DNA from: Bombyx mori | Taxonomy: Eukaryota; Arthropoda; Insecta; Lepidoptera; Bombycidae | Length of the DNA stretch: 64,000 nucleotides | Reading direction: 5' to 3' | Assembly (NCBI RefSeq): GCF_030269925.1 | Contig: NC_085118.1 | Coordinates: 17,605,001 to 17,669,000 of the forward strand | Position numbers and translations under genes: made by a program | Shown: positions 36,333 to 46,818 of the stretch, one piece after another | How positions within the stretch are numbered: the stretch's first letter is position 1 | Layout: each line of letters begins with the position of its first letter | The notes under the pieces: model-generated | What the model saw: the letters and a program-made list of their open reading frames with translations, nothing else | What the model was told of the DNA's origin: nothing | Databases searched by the model: none

Positions 36333-38732
36333 ATGGCACTTGTGAAAGATTTATTACCCCAGGAGGGTACCTCCCGCTCCGCGGGGGGAGAATCCCTCCG
36401 TGCGGTCGAGCGATCGGCCGCACGCTGCCCCACCGTTTCTGGGGGGGGCAAACAATGCCAAGACGTAGGGGGCGACAGCACGGGTCGCGTAAGGGACAGA
36501 GTCCCCACCGTGCGCCTCGAGCGCTGTGAGAGCTTGATCTCGCTGTACTCGGCGCGGAGCTCCGCAAGGGGCGACGCGTCTAGTGGGCGGGAGACGCCAG
36601 CTCTGTTTGCTGATTGTGTTCGGCAGCGGACTCGGCGGAAGCGGAAGTCGGCTCGTCAGCCGGCGTCCTCCGCTCCGTCCGACTCCTCGGAGGGTGAGCC
36701 TGTCAGCGCCAAATACATGGCGTTGGCGGAAGGGCCGGCGGCTGCTGCGGCGCCGCCCGCCACTGATTGTGACGATAGTCTTCCTCGCGGACTGGCTGCT
36801 GCCTCCTCGGCGCATTCCAGGGCCGCCGGCCGTGAGGCAAGAGGAAAAATAAAAATAGGAGAGGTCGAGCGCCTGGAGCGCTCCCTGACGGAGGTGGGTC
36901 CCTATGACCACATCCGAGCATTCGAAATAGTGAAGGACATGGTCGCCACCATAGCTACAAAATCGGCCAAGGGATTAAAGGGCGACTACGTGCGTGCCAT
37001 GAAGTCAGCAGCCGCCACCTTGGCAGAGCGCATGGAAAGGATAGTAAGCCGCACAACAAATGAAGAGACAATGGACCAACGCAAGGAGCTGGATCTGATG
37101 CACGCCCGCCTCGAGCAAGTGTCAGAAGAGAATGGCCATCTTCGGGCGGAGAACGGTCATGTCCGCGTCGACATGGCCGAGCTGCGAACGATGGTTGCCG
37201 ATCTCATCGAGCGGCAACGCAGCTCGGCCCCTGTCCCTCCTCCGCCCGAAGCGGAAGGCCTCACTGAGGTCGAGGAGTTGAGGCGGCAGCTCCTTATACA
37301 GGAGGCGCGCAGCTCCAGGGTGGAGCGTGCGAGGCCGCCCCTGGCTCACGAGGCGAAAGATGGTGCCCCTGTGCCGGCACCTCGAAAGATCAAGGGAGCG
37401 GCTACTGTGAAAGCGTACGCGGGACCGAAGAAAGCTGCAACACCCGCGACACTGTCGGCCACTTCTGACGCTGTTCCGGCCGGGGCTCGTACAACCGGAG
37501 CCTCTACGCCTGCAGCTGCGGGGGCAACAAGATCTGCCCCCCCAAAGAAACCGGTATCCGCTCCTGCTCCGCCTCAGCCTGCAAAGGCAGGGCCCGGCAG
37601 GAGCCGGACAAAGAAAAAGGGAGGCGTCAACGCCGCCAAACCGGCACCGACCCCCCAGCCCCGCCCACTGCCTCCCGCCCCGGCCAACATGAATGAGGCC
37701 TGGACGACGGTGGTGCGGCGAGGGCCCAAAAAGGTAGCGGCGCGTACCGCGCCGCGCCCCAAGCCCGCCCCTGCGGCCACCGCTCCCCGCCAAGAGGGTC
37801 GAGCGGAGCCTAGGGGCCGGACTGGACGAAGGAGGCCGCGCGCCCCGCGGTCGGCTGCAGTGGTAGTGGAGCTGCTGCCGGCCGGCAAAGAAAAGGGCAT
37901 CACCTACCACGAGGTGATGACCCAGGCGCGCGGCGGCGTAAATGTGGACGCCCTCGGCGTGGAGGGTGGCCTGAGGGTCCGGCAGACGGCCAACGGGGCC
38001 CGCCTAGTGGAATGTCCCGGCGCGAATTCCAGCGCCGCGGCAGAAAAACTGGCGGTCCGTCTGCGGGAAATCTTGCCGGACCCTGAGGTGGTGCGCATCG
38101 CGCGGCCCGTAAAAATGGCGGAGGTGAAAATTACGGGCCTCGACGAATGCGCTACGAAGGAGGAGGTCGCCGCGGCCATTGCGTCGCAGGGCAACTGCGC
38201 CCTCGCCGACGTCAAAGTCGGGGAGCTCCGGGTGACGTACTCCGGAACCCGGACGGCGTGGGCGCGTTGCCCCATCGCAACGGCGAACCTCCTGGCCACT
38301 CCTCCACAGGGTCGGCCTTCGGACAGCCCAGGATGGCTGCGCGTGGGCTGGGTAGTGGCCCACGTGCAACTGCAGGAGAGCAGGCCGTGGCGTTGTCTTC
38401 GGTGCTTCGGCACCGGCCACGGCCTCGCCAAGTGCCCCTCGACCGTGGACCGCAGCAACCTGTGTTTCCGCTGCGGCCAACCGGGGCACAAGGCAGCCTC
38501 CTGCACCTCAGCCGCGCCGCACTGCGTCTTGTGCGACGCGGCTAAAAGGAAGGCCGACCACCGGGCCGGGGGCCCGGCGTGTAAATCCGCCCCCTCCTCT
38601 ACAAAAACGAGGAGGGGCGGAAAGAAAAAGAAGCCGGCTGCAACAAGGGCAGCCGGCGAGTCAGTTCCCGCCGCGGCTGTTGTCGAACCGCAGGGCGGGA
38701 CAGACGAGGGAGCGATGGACGTAGCCCCGTAA
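36333..38732 (+). CDS. A5 ORF1: gag-like RNA-binding protein (divergent centre)
   Basis: 799 residues from MALVKDLLPQEG (start in CCATGG; an in-frame ATG at 36324 would add three residues). Its N-terminus and C-terminal half are nearly the same as in A1. The segment at about 36770-37120 and the linker differ from both A1 and A3, while the second half of the coiled coil (37130-37300) is A1-like, giving a mosaic. Three CCHC knuckles are intact. Confidence 0.9.
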   Translation: MALVKDLLPQEGTSRSAGGESLRAVERSAARCPTVSGGGKQCQDVGGDSTGRVRDRVPTVRLERCESLISLYSARSSARGDASSGRETPALFADCVRQRTRRKRKSARQPASSAPSDSSEGEPVSAKYMALAEGPAAAAAPPATDCDDSLPRGLAAASSAHSRAAGREARGKIKIGEVERLERSLTEVGPYDHIRAFEIVKDMVATIATKSAKGLKGDYVRAMKSAAATLAERMERIVSRTTNEETMDQRKELDLMHARLEQVSEENGHLRAENGHVRVDMAELRTMVADLIERQRSSAPVPPPPEAEGLTEVEELRRQLLIQEARSSRVERARPPLAHEAKDGAPVPAPRKIKGAATVKAYAGPKKAATPATLSATSDAVPAGARTTGASTPAAAGATRSAPPKKPVSAPAPPQPAKAGPGRSRTKKKGGVNAAKPAPTPQPRPLPPAPANMNEAWTTVVRRGPKKVAARTAPRPKPAPAATAPRQEGRAEPRGRTGRRRPRAPRSAAVVVELLPAGKEKGITYHEVMTQARGGVNVDALGVEGGLRVRQTANGARLVECPGANSSAAAEKLAVRLREILPDPEVVRIARPVKMAEVKITGLDECATKEEVAAAIASQGNCALADVKVGELRVTYSGTRTAWARCPIATANLLATPPQGRPSDSPGWLRVGWVVAHVQLQESRPWRCLRCFGTGHGLAKCPSTVDRSNLCFRCGQPGHKAASCTSAAPHCVLCDAAKRKADHRAGGPACKSAPSSTKTRRGGKKKKPAATRAAGESVPAAAVVEPQGGTDEGAMDVAP

Positions 38733-41700
38733 TGGGTTGTGTCCATCGCTTCCTTCAAAGTAATTTGAACCACTCCGCCAGGGCACAGGATCTCCTCGTC
38801 CACACCATGGCGGAGTGGTCAATCGACGTCGCTGTCGCTGCGGAGCCGTACTTCGTCCCCACCGACCAGGACTGCTGGATGGGGGACGTCGACGGCTCCG
38901 TGGCCATCGTACTAAGACAGTCCGCGGCGTTACCCCCCTTGGATATGGTGGCCAGGGGACCCGGGTACGTCGCGGCTAGGATCGACGGGACCGTCGTGAT
39001 CGGGGCGTACTTTTCTCCGAACAGGAGCCTCGCCGAGTTCGAGCGGTTTCTGGGCGGGCTCGAGGCGCTTTTACACCGCCTCGGGTCCCGCCCTGTCATC
39101 GTCGCGGGGGACTTCAATGCCAAGTGCACGGCTTGGGGTTCCCCTCGTACGGATGCGCGAGGCGAGGCCCTTTCGGAGTGGGCGATCGCGACCGGCCTCT
39201 GTCTCCTAAACAGAGGCACGGTCGCGACTTGCGTGCGGTGGAACGGGGAATCTCACGTGGACATGACGTTCGCGTCCCCGTCCGCCGTGCGCCGCACCCG
39301 CGGCTGGCGCGTACTCGAGGGGGCGGAGACGCTCTCGGACCACAGATACGTCCGATTCGAGCTCTCCGCCTCCTCCTTGTCATCGTCGTCAGCCGCGGGC
39401 GCCCGCGGCGAGGAGGAGCTCCCGCAAGGTGCGCCCCGTTCGTTCCCCAGGTGGGCCTTGAAACGGATGAACAAGGAGTTGCTGATGGAGGCGGCCGCTG
39501 TTGCTGCGTGGGCGCCAAAACCCGCGCGGCTCGCGGACGTGGATGCGGAGGTCGACTGGTTCCGGGGCACCATGGCAAACATTTGTGATGCCGCCATGCC
39601 CCGGGTCGGCCCCCGAGCACCACGTGGGGGTGCGTTCTGGTGGTCGCCCGAGATCGCGAGACTCCGTGAGGAGTGCGTGAGGGCGCGCCGCCGGAGCGCA
39701 CGCCACCGCCGCCGCCGTCGTCACGACGCTGCGTTCGCGGAGACGGCGGCCCAGCTGCACGCTGACTGTCGTCAAAAGCAGACGGCGCTGCAGCTGGCCA
39801 TCGGCGAGGCCAAGAAGCAGAGCATGAAGACTCTCCTGGAGTCGCTCGACGAAGATCCCTGGGGGCGCCCATACAAGATGGTTCGCAGGAAACTGCAGCC
39901 GTGGGCGCTCCCGGTGACCGAGCGGCTCCAGCCTCGGCAGCTGCGGGAGATAGTTTCCGCGCTTTTCCCGCCGGCAGCGGGGGGGGACTTTGAGCCCCCC
40001 CAGATGGACGCCACGTGGGGCACACCTCCACGTCGCCCCAGCGTTCCCGCTGCCGAGGAGCCCCCTCACCCTATCACGGGGGCGGAGATCCATGCGGCCG
40101 TGTCCAAAATGAGAGCGAAGGACACGGCCCCCGGCCCTGACGGCGTTCACGGCCGGGTCTGGAGCTTGGCCTTCGAGGCCCTAGGGGACCGGCTCGGGGG
40201 GCTTTTCGAAGCGTGCCTCGAGTCGGGACGGTTCCCGTCGAAATGGAAGACGGGCAGACTGGTCCTTCTGCGGAAGGACGGGCGCCCCGCGGACTCACCC
40301 GCGGGCTATCGCCCCATCGTGTTGCTGGACGAAGCGGGCAAGATGCTCGAGAGGATCGTCGCGGCCCGCATCGTCCGGCACCTGACCGAGACGGGTCCCG
40401 ATCTTTCGGCGGAGCAATACGGCTTCAGAGAGGGCCGCTCGACTATCGACGCAATTCTGCGCGTGCGGGCCCTCTCCGACGAAGCCGTATCCCGGGGCGG
40501 GGTGGCGATGGCGCTATCCTTAGATGTAAGGAACGCCTTCAACACCCTGCCCTGGTCGGTGATCGCGGGGGCGCTGGAGTATCACGGCGTCCCCGCATAC
40601 CTCCGCCGACTGATCGGCTCCTACCTCGAGGGCAGGTCGATCCAGTGCATCGGACACGGTGGGGCGATGTACCGCTTCCCCGTCGAGCGCGGTGTTCCGC
40701 AGGGGTCCGTCCTGGGCCCCCTGCTGTGGAACATCGGCTACGACTGGGTCCTGCGGGGCGTCATACGGGGTCCCCTCCCCGGACTGAGCGTCATTTGCTA
40801 CGCTGACGACACTCTGGTCGTGGCTCCGGGGAGGGACTACCGGGAGTCTGCCCGTCTGGCGTGCGCAGGCGTGGCACACGTCGTCACTAGGATCCGACGG
40901 TTGGGGCTCGAGGTGGCGCTCGACAAAACCCAGGCCCTGTTATTTCACGGGACGGGACGAGCGCCGCCTCTGGGTGCCCACCTCGTGATCGGAGGCGTCC
41001 GCGTCGGGGTCGGGGTGACTGGTCTTCGGTACCTCGGCCTCGAACTGGACGGTCGGTGGAACTTCCGCGCTCACTTTGCGAAGTTGGGCCCTCGATTGAT
41101 GGCGACGGCCGGCTCTTTGAGCCGGCTGCTTCCAAACGTCGGGGGTCCCGATCAGGTGGCGCGCCGCCTCTACATGGGGGTGGTGCGGTCGATGGCACTA
41201 TACGGCGCGCCCGTATGGTGCCACGCCCTGACCCGCCAGAACGTCGCCGCGCTGCGACGTCCGCAGCGCGCGATCGCGGTCAGGGCGATCCGAGGATACC
41301 GCACCGTCTCCTTCGAGGCGGCGTGCTTGCTCGCCGGGGCGCCACCCTGGGACCTGGAGGCGGAGGCGCTCGCTGCCGATTACCGGTGGCGTAGCGACCT
41401 CCGCTCTAGGGGGGAAGGGCGCCCCAGCGAAGGTGTAGTTCGAGCGCGGAGGCTCCACTCTCGGCGGTCCGTGCTGGAGGCGTGGTCTCGCCGCTTGGCG
41501 GACCCGTCGGCCGGCCTCCGAACCGTCGAGGCGGTCCGCCCGGTTCTCGCGGACTGGGTGGGCCGCGACCGCGGATGCCTCACCTTCCGGCTGACGCAGA
41601 TGTTGACCGGCCATGGGTGTTTTGGCCGGTACCTATTTAAGATAGCCGGAAGGGAACCGACGGCGCAGTGCCACCACTGCGCGGACCGCGACGAGGAAGA

Positions 41701-41980
41701 CACAGCGGAACATACATTGGCGCGTTGCTCTGGATTCGACGAGCAACGCGCCGCCCTCGTCGCGGTCATAGGAGAGGACCTCTCGCTGCCGCGCGTCGTG
41801 GCTACGATGCTCGGCAGCGACGCGTCCTGGAAGGCGATGCTCGACTTCTGCGAGTCCACCATCTCGCAGAAGGAGGCGGCGGAGCGAGAGAGGGAGAGCT
41901 CTTCCCTTTCCGCACCGATCCGTCGCCGTCGAGCCGGGGGCCGGAGGCGGGAATACGCCCGTACGTCCCGGCCCCTGTAG
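38732..41980 (+). CDS. A5 ORF2: endonuclease-reverse transcriptase
   Basis: 1082 residues with all endonuclease and RT motifs and the normal C-terminus. It has one extra Ser in the SSLSSSSAAGARG segment, shared with A3. The TAATG overlap with ORF1 is at 38730-38734. It is likely functional as read. Confidence 0.95.
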   Translation: MGCVHRFLQSNLNHSARAQDLLVHTMAEWSIDVAVAAEPYFVPTDQDCWMGDVDGSVAIVLRQSAALPPLDMVARGPGYVAARIDGTVVIGAYFSPNRSLAEFERFLGGLEALLHRLGSRPVIVAGDFNAKCTAWGSPRTDARGEALSEWAIATGLCLLNRGTVATCVRWNGESHVDMTFASPSAVRRTRGWRVLEGAETLSDHRYVRFELSASSLSSSSAAGARGEEELPQGAPRSFPRWALKRMNKELLMEAAAVAAWAPKPARLADVDAEVDWFRGTMANICDAAMPRVGPRAPRGGAFWWSPEIARLREECVRARRRSARHRRRRRHDAAFAETAAQLHADCRQKQTALQLAIGEAKKQSMKTLLESLDEDPWGRPYKMVRRKLQPWALPVTERLQPRQLREIVSALFPPAAGGDFEPPQMDATWGTPPRRPSVPAAEEPPHPITGAEIHAAVSKMRAKDTAPGPDGVHGRVWSLAFEALGDRLGGLFEACLESGRFPSKWKTGRLVLLRKDGRPADSPAGYRPIVLLDEAGKMLERIVAARIVRHLTETGPDLSAEQYGFREGRSTIDAILRVRALSDEAVSRGGVAMALSLDVRNAFNTLPWSVIAGALEYHGVPAYLRRLIGSYLEGRSIQCIGHGGAMYRFPVERGVPQGSVLGPLLWNIGYDWVLRGVIRGPLPGLSVICYADDTLVVAPGRDYRESARLACAGVAHVVTRIRRLGLEVALDKTQALLFHGTGRAPPLGAHLVIGGVRVGVGVTGLRYLGLELDGRWNFRAHFAKLGPRLMATAGSLSRLLPNVGGPDQVARRLYMGVVRSMALYGAPVWCHALTRQNVAALRRPQRAIAVRAIRGYRTVSFEAACLLAGAPPWDLEAEALAADYRWRSDLRSRGEGRPSEGVVRARRLHSRRSVLEAWSRRLADPSAGLRTVEAVRPVLADWVGRDRGCLTFRLTQMLTGHGCFGRYLFKIAGREPTAQCHHCADRDEEDTAEHTLARCSGFDEQRAALVAVIGEDLSLPRVVATMLGSDASWKAMLDFCESTISQKEAAERERESSSLSAPIRRRRAGGRRREYARTSRPL

Positions 41981-42514
41981 GTGGCGGCCTCCCCCCGGTG
42001 AAGGTCAAGGGGCGACCTGAGGGGGTGAGGCCGCGCGGCGCGCTACCAGCACTCTAGCGCGCTGCCGTGGAGTGATTAGAGCGACCGGTCGACGGTGTAT
42101 CGCGTCCCGACCCGGCAGGCTGGTTCTGATCCAGCGGGGTATTCCGGGACACCAGCGGCACCGTCTGGGCGGCCCGACGGGCTGCCGTACCGAGACGGCC
42201 GACGTTTCAGAGCCTTCGATTCGCCTCGAAGGCTCCGTCGGCTGGGCGTCCTTGGGGTGAGCCGCGCCGTCTGGTTGTAGTGTTGACCGCGGTAGCCCCC
42301 CTACCTCATCCGGGTTCTGACCTCGGAGGGGATCGGACGTCGGGTGTAAGAGTGCAGAGGAGTCGTTTAGTGGGTGGGCTCTAAAATCCTTGGGCCCGCG
42401 GTCTGCTCACAACACCATGCAGATCGTTGAGTCTCACATACCCCGCGCGCCCCATTTGCGCGGGGACCTCGTAGGAGGTTCGGCCCTCTACCCGAAAAAA
42501 AAAAAAAAAAAAAA
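41981..42514 (+). other. A5 3' UTR and poly(A)
   Basis: Same as A1, with the CCCATTT loop shared with A2. Confidence 0.82.
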
Positions 42515-42515
42515 G

Positions 42516-42860
42516 AGGATTGTGTTTTGGTGGACAGTAGATAGCACTGATGTTAATAGGCCCAAACTTTTCGTTTATAGTTATAGTAGTAGCTTGAAGC
42601 CATTCCTCTCGAAAAGCACTGTGTACATTATGCCTTATGTTATTTTTAATAAGAACGGCGGTTCCTCCATGTGAAGTTCCATCAGGATGATTTGTGTTAT
42701 ATACACTATAGTTATCTATCAAAATTGTTCTATTGTCATTAAGATGAGTTTCTGATATTAGCGCAATGTCTATTTTATTAAGCTTGAGCAAAATTTCTAG
42801 CTCCTGTTTATTTGACGCCAATCCATTGATATTCCAGGTAGCGATGCGCAACGAGAACAT
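42516..42860 (-). pseudogene. Element C ORF2, N-terminal endonuclease fragment
   Basis: It starts MFSLRIATWNINGLASNK and shows the endonuclease motif SETHLND with the catalytic Glu, then HGGTAVLI and AIYCPPKHNP. It is cut there by the A5 poly(A), so only about 114 codons remain. It reads as a Jockey-type endonuclease. Confidence 0.8.
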
Positions 42861-42999
42861 TATGGAGCTTTACTCACGAGTGTAATGATAAGGTTCATCA
42901 TTGTGTTTAGCTGTGTTATAAGTTGGTCAATTCTTTCAGATTGTCTTGTTATGACCTTTTCTAACATAAGTATTTGCTCTCGAGTGTCATTGTCGCTAT

Positions 43000-43573
43000 C
43001 TATTTTTTTAATTGTGTTCTCTGTGACATATTGTCATCGTTGTATTTTGTCATAGGTTTTTGTGTTCTTGGCTGATGTCTATTTATGTATGTATCTGATC
43101 TCTGTGTTTCTGTACTGTTATCTAAAGGCCATGATGTCTGATGATCCTGCGTATCTTTTTTATATTTGATTGGATCATAAGTATGATTCCTGAGAGATGA
43201 ATTTTCAAGACCTTTTTTAACAACCTCACTGTATTGTTTTAAACTTTCTTGAACAGTAGCATGCTGTTGAGTGGTTTTTACTTTTCTTTCTTTTTCAGTT
43301 TCTATTTTGGTAGCAAGAGAGCAATTTTGTAGCAAGAGAGTTGATTTTGTATTTCGTGTTAGGTTTATTAGCCATTTTCTTCCTTGTAAGAATTTCGTTG
43401 TATACCATACATCTTTTGTAACTAGCAGGATGACTTCCTGAGCAGAGAGTGCACACAGCTGGGGTATTTTTGTCTATAGTGCACAATGTTGTCTTATGTG
43501 GACCAGCACATTTTACGCATCTAGGCGCATACAATAATTTTTGCTGTGCCCATATTGTTGACATCTTGTACAC
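43000..43573 (-). pseudogene. Element C ORF1, C-terminal zinc-knuckle part (frameshifted)
   Basis: Two overlapping frames carry CVKCAGPHKTTLC, CTLCSGSHPASYKRC and a hydrophilic Lys/Gln-rich tail. A frame change near 43320-43340 and another upstream of 43573 separate it from the N-terminal part. The cluster order is that of Jockey-type ORF1. Confidence 0.75.
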
Positions 43574-43670
43574 TGTACTATAGTTGTCTTTCGTTTCGGG
43601 TCTTCTATTTTTACTTTTTGGTGGTAAATGAATTTTATATCTTTGACACGTTTATTATTTTCATGGGATG

Positions 43671-44564
43671 CTACATTGACAAAAAATGTATTAATGGTTC
43701 TTTGGTGCCAGGTTTTCGTGCAGTGACGATCTCTCCTTGTACTTTGTTACCTGTCTTCTCTATTGCATCAATGATGGCATCTTTAGGTGTGCTAAAGTGT
43801 AGATGTTTGATTACTATCCGCATACATTTTTGATCCTTTCGTGTGAATGTATGGCCTATTAGCCCTCTAGCTCTGATATGCTCTATAAGGATTTTATACT
43901 TGTCAATTGTGGCAGAGGATATGATGATTTGGTCTTTAGATGATACTTTAAAGGTGTAGTCATTCTTTTCCAACACTTGTTCTATTAATCCTGTTAATTT
44001 GGCAAGGTCTTCAATACCATATAGTATAATGGGTGGCGGTTTGGGGGTCTTCTTTTGTAGAGCCGAGTCATCAGCTTCAACATCTAATATTGAGTAACGA
44101 TTACTTGTTTCTATTTCTGGACTTTGTCTACTTGTAGATTCAGTAATGTCTCTGTTTTGGCTGATCAGTTGGTTTCTTGTATGTAACCTTTTGGCTTCAT
44201 TAGATTTAGAAAGCGAATTTTCCTCAGGAGAACGGTTCCTTTTTTGGTTTGGCATTCGTTGCCATGGGATATTTGGATTATGTAAATCAGTCACATTGTT
44301 TTCCTGCTCGTTGACTTTTTCTTGTTGTTTGTCATTGTGTTTTTTAATTAGTTCTCTGGCATCACACAGTGACGCGGATCGTTGGCGATTAAAAAGACCC
44401 GGGTGAAATAACTGTTGGGTCAAAGTTTTTGTTGGTTTTTTCACAGACAGCACTACTTTGCCCCCCCCAGAATACGCGGGGCAGCCTGAGCTAAGCTCAG
44501 GGACGGATTCTCCGGCATCGCCGGTACCCTCCTGGGGTAATTTGTCTTTAAGTCTTGCTTCCAT
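43671..44564 (-). pseudogene. Element C ORF1, N-terminal part
   Basis: 297 codons from MEARLKDKLPQEGTGDAGES, including SGCPAYSGGG. This is the same N-terminal signature as SART-like families A and B, in an otherwise unrelated protein. The middle is hydrophilic, and the end has an RRM-like segment (RIVIKHLHFSTPKDAIIDAIE). It is frameshifted before the zinc knuckles. Confidence 0.8.
44461..44537 (-). other. Structured ORF1-start module (element C)
   Basis: Read on the minus strand: CCCCAG (44537-44532), hairpin CCGGC-GAT-GCCGG (44524-44512), GGAGAATCC, hairpin CCTGAGC-TTA-GCTCAGG (44501-44485), GCCCC, then CTGGGGGGGGC. The order and the eight-G run are the same as in A1, while both hairpins have completely different sequences that still pair. 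Confidence 0.6.
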
Positions 44565-44580
44565 GTAATTTAGTTTTTTT

Positions 44581-45640
44581 TTAAGGGTTAACTCCCCGAG
44601 CCAGCTTATTCGGTTATAGCGCCGAAGCCTCGCTTTCGGACTTCATATTTAGCTACTATGTTCCCGAGGTAAATGAAGTGTGCGGAACTCGTACTAGAAC
44701 ATAGCATTTCCGGAGGGGACGACCCACAAAGATGTAGATATGTGGGCCCATCACCAATGAAATGTGATGGCGAGGACGTATATGAAGCACTTGTCGGTGC
44801 GCGCCTAATAGCCTGGTTCCACACACCCAGGCGTACGCAAGCAGATTAGCATTTTTTAGGTATGGGTTCACTGGCAGAACCCATCCCACTAATACTTATC
44901 ACCGACTCCTCCCTCTTATAACATATCTACTAATATATTATTACTACATTATATATAAAACAGACATACACACACGACAATTGATCGTGCCGCGTCAATC
45001 AGCTGGTCGTCCGTTCGTTCGCGCTGTGGACACGCGCGCTCGGACGGGATGTCGCGGGTAGATCGACAAAGCACTCCTGCGCAGCTGACCGCGGCTAGCC
45101 ACGCCCCCAGTCCAAACCTACATCGAGACTGAACGCGCCTCGTTTTTGCATAATATTATATAGTTACTGTTGTATTGTTTTCGAAGCTTTTGCCTCACTA
45201 GTGATAACGCGCTTTCCTTGTGTTTATCGTAACTGTATTGTCGTGTCTTCTGTGTCTTTTGTGTACTACCTATAAATTGAATTTCTTCTGCGCTCGTAGC
45301 CTTCTATTCTTCATTATTATAATAATATAGACTGTGTTGTATTTTCGTGTGGATTAAGTGTTAGTTGTAATAAACATTTAATATGGTGCAAGTTGTCGTA
45401 TTTAATTTATTATCCGAACACCGACGGCGCCTACTCCGGTACCTTTTCTCCATAACACACACACCGCCGAAGACCCATACAAACCACATCTATACTGGTG
45501 ACTCAATTCCCCTCTATAGTCTAGTCAACAAGATCGAAAAAGGGTTGTTGACTAGACTACTATAGCAGAAACGAATACCATAAGGATTTTTTTGGTTTTG
45601 TTTCTTTTTGTTATTTCCTTTTTTTGTTGTTATTTCTTTT
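44581..45640. other. Element C 5' UTR and unassigned sequence
   Basis: 44581-44900 read on the minus strand is rich in short hairpins (such as CATCAC...GTGATG and CGCCTGG...CCAGGC) and is probably the element C 5' UTR. 44900-45640 has no recognisable gene. It could include an LTR or leader sequence, but no paired copy was seen. Confidence 0.4.
45517..45559. repeat. 15-bp inverted repeat
   Basis: TAGTCTAGTCAACAA (45517-45531) and its exact reverse complement (45545-45559), separated by 13 nt. It would form a strong hairpin. No associated gene. Confidence 0.8.
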
Positions 45641-46080
45641 TCTTGCAGTAATAGCGCCGCATCGCCACCTGTGTTCAATCGAATCACTAAGTTCCGAGAA
45701 ATTGGGGCCTCGCCGCAAAACGAGTGTGTTTAAGACCCGGGGCAGCCCCACCTGGGCAATCAGCCATCATGGATGCTGTATTTGCGGAATTCTTCCGGCT
45801 TCGCTACCCAAAGCTCACTTCCGAGTTTCTGGCCTTCAAGATTGATCACGCCACGAGCCCTCTTGCGGCCTCCATCGTACCTGCCGCTCCCGCGTCGCCT
45901 ATACTGGCGAGTAAAGCTTCTGCGGCGTCCGCCGTGGCCACGGTTCCACCCGCGCGACCATCCGCGGCTTCCGACTCTGATTCGGACATGGAGGTCGCCC
46001 TCGCTCCCGCCTCATCTCATCCCGAGAGCTTACGCAGCGCCCGCTCGTCTGCTGCTGCAAGCGCTGCTACCGAGGCTGTC
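45641..46080 (+). mobile_element. Jockey-type relic J7 (5' end, ORF1 start)
   Basis: MDAVFAEFFRLRYPKLTSEF starts at 45768 and matches the J1 ORF1 N-terminus; the Ala/Ser-rich part and DSDSDMEV follow with internal deletions. The sequence before it (45641-45767) is probably the Jockey 5' UTR that J1 lacks. Homology ends near 46015-46080, where gypsy-like sequence starts. Confidence 0.75.
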
Positions 46081-46143
46081 GTTACAGAGCTGTACAAAAT
46101 AGGCAAACGTTCACCGACTAGTGTGTGCAAAGTGCAAATGTGA
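45768..46143 (+). pseudogene. J7 ORF1 fragment
   Basis: About 85 codons related to J1 ORF1, then non-homologous residues up to a stop. No zinc knuckles of the Jockey type remain. Confidence 0.7.
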
Positions 46144-46250
46144 AGTGTTCCGTGTGTGGTTATTCGAATCACAAAGCCGCGGAGTGTCATTTTACGAGCT
46201 ACACTTGTAGGAAATGCAACGAAAAAGTGCATTTGCGTAGAATGTATTAG
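46140..46250 (+). pseudogene. Gag zinc-knuckle remnant of an LTR element
   Basis: A short frame with CSVCGYSNHKAAEC (CX2CX4HX4C) and a second knuckle CRKCNEKVHLRRMY, in which the last Cys is Tyr, then TAG. The pattern is that of Ty3/gypsy gag in insects. It has no start and no polyprotein follows. Confidence 0.55.
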
Positions 46251-46431
46251 AATAAACTTTGAGATTAATAGTGGGTCAGCTGTTACCGTTATGTCCCACG
46301 ATACATATAAGAATTGGTAAAACCGTATATATTGTAAAATACTTTAAATCTTCAATGCAGTTGAGAAGGCACTCCGAGCAGCTCTTTTCGTGCAAAACTA
46401 ACCTGGTGCCACTCAACCCTGGGACGTTGAC

Positions 46432-46818
46432 TTGAGCAGTTCGATTGCTCCAACCGCTGCAAGTCCGGCGCCGGAGTCGATGTCATCGCCTTGTGAAGAT
46501 AGTAGCGGCATCGGACTTCACACACACGACGGAGAGAGTGCGAGTGAGGAGAGCCGCCGTACAGCGATCTCTAGTGCATGTGATTATCAGCCGAATCGGG
46601 AGTTGCCGGAACCGAGCCACGTGACTGTCACGCGAGGAATGTGTCGACCCGCACAGTCTGAAGAGTCTGAAGAAGGGGATCTGTTCTTCGAGGCAGAGGA
46701 GGCGAGCTTGGAGCCTCAAAATATTAGGGCGCCCAGTGTTCCGAGCGTAACCGTCCTAAGGTTAATTATAGACAGTTTTACTAAATTTGTTATAGGATGT
46801 AATTGTTTAGTTATATAA
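46432..46818 (+). other. Open frame of uncertain origin (possible LTR-element polyprotein end)
   Basis: 128 codons rich in Ser and Glu (SEESEEGDLFFEAEEASLEPQN). The frame runs into the mariner at 46818. After the mariner comes AAGGGAGGATATGTTATG (47530s), which looks like a polypurine tract next to an LTR start. Together these suggest a degraded Ty3/gypsy 3' end, but no domain is recognised. Confidence 0.3.

Larger units (their letters stand above)
35493..42514 (+). mobile_element. SART-like non-LTR retrotransposon A5, full length
   Basis: Complete 5' UTR, both ORFs open, 3' UTR and a 20-nt poly(A) (42495-42514). Hairpin 35640-35745, ORF1-start module 36357-36449, TAATG hairpin 38711-38750. 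It is more diverged from A1/A2 than those are from each other. Unlike all other copies, its poly(A) is not followed by the target 14-mer. Confidence 0.92.
42515..44580 (-). mobile_element. Jockey-like non-LTR element C, antisense, truncated by the array
   Basis: On the minus strand: ORF1 from 44564 leftwards, with cysteine-histidine clusters near 43500, then ORF2 from 42860. The element stops inside its endonuclease domain where the A5 poly(A) begins. ORF1 has at least two frameshifts, so it is a relic. Its base composition is AT-rich, unlike the GC-rich array. The 5' UTR probably continues to about 44900. Confidence 0.8.

Noticed and set aside
13080..42514. The array as an ordinary tandem (satellite) repeat
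   Set aside because: Each unit ends in its own poly(A) of different length, and units are 5'-truncated at different points, which fits serial retrotransposition.
1..42514. True telomere end
   Set aside because: Only two or three TTAGG-like units occur at one junction; there is no long (TTAGG)n array, and ordinary sequence follows the array.
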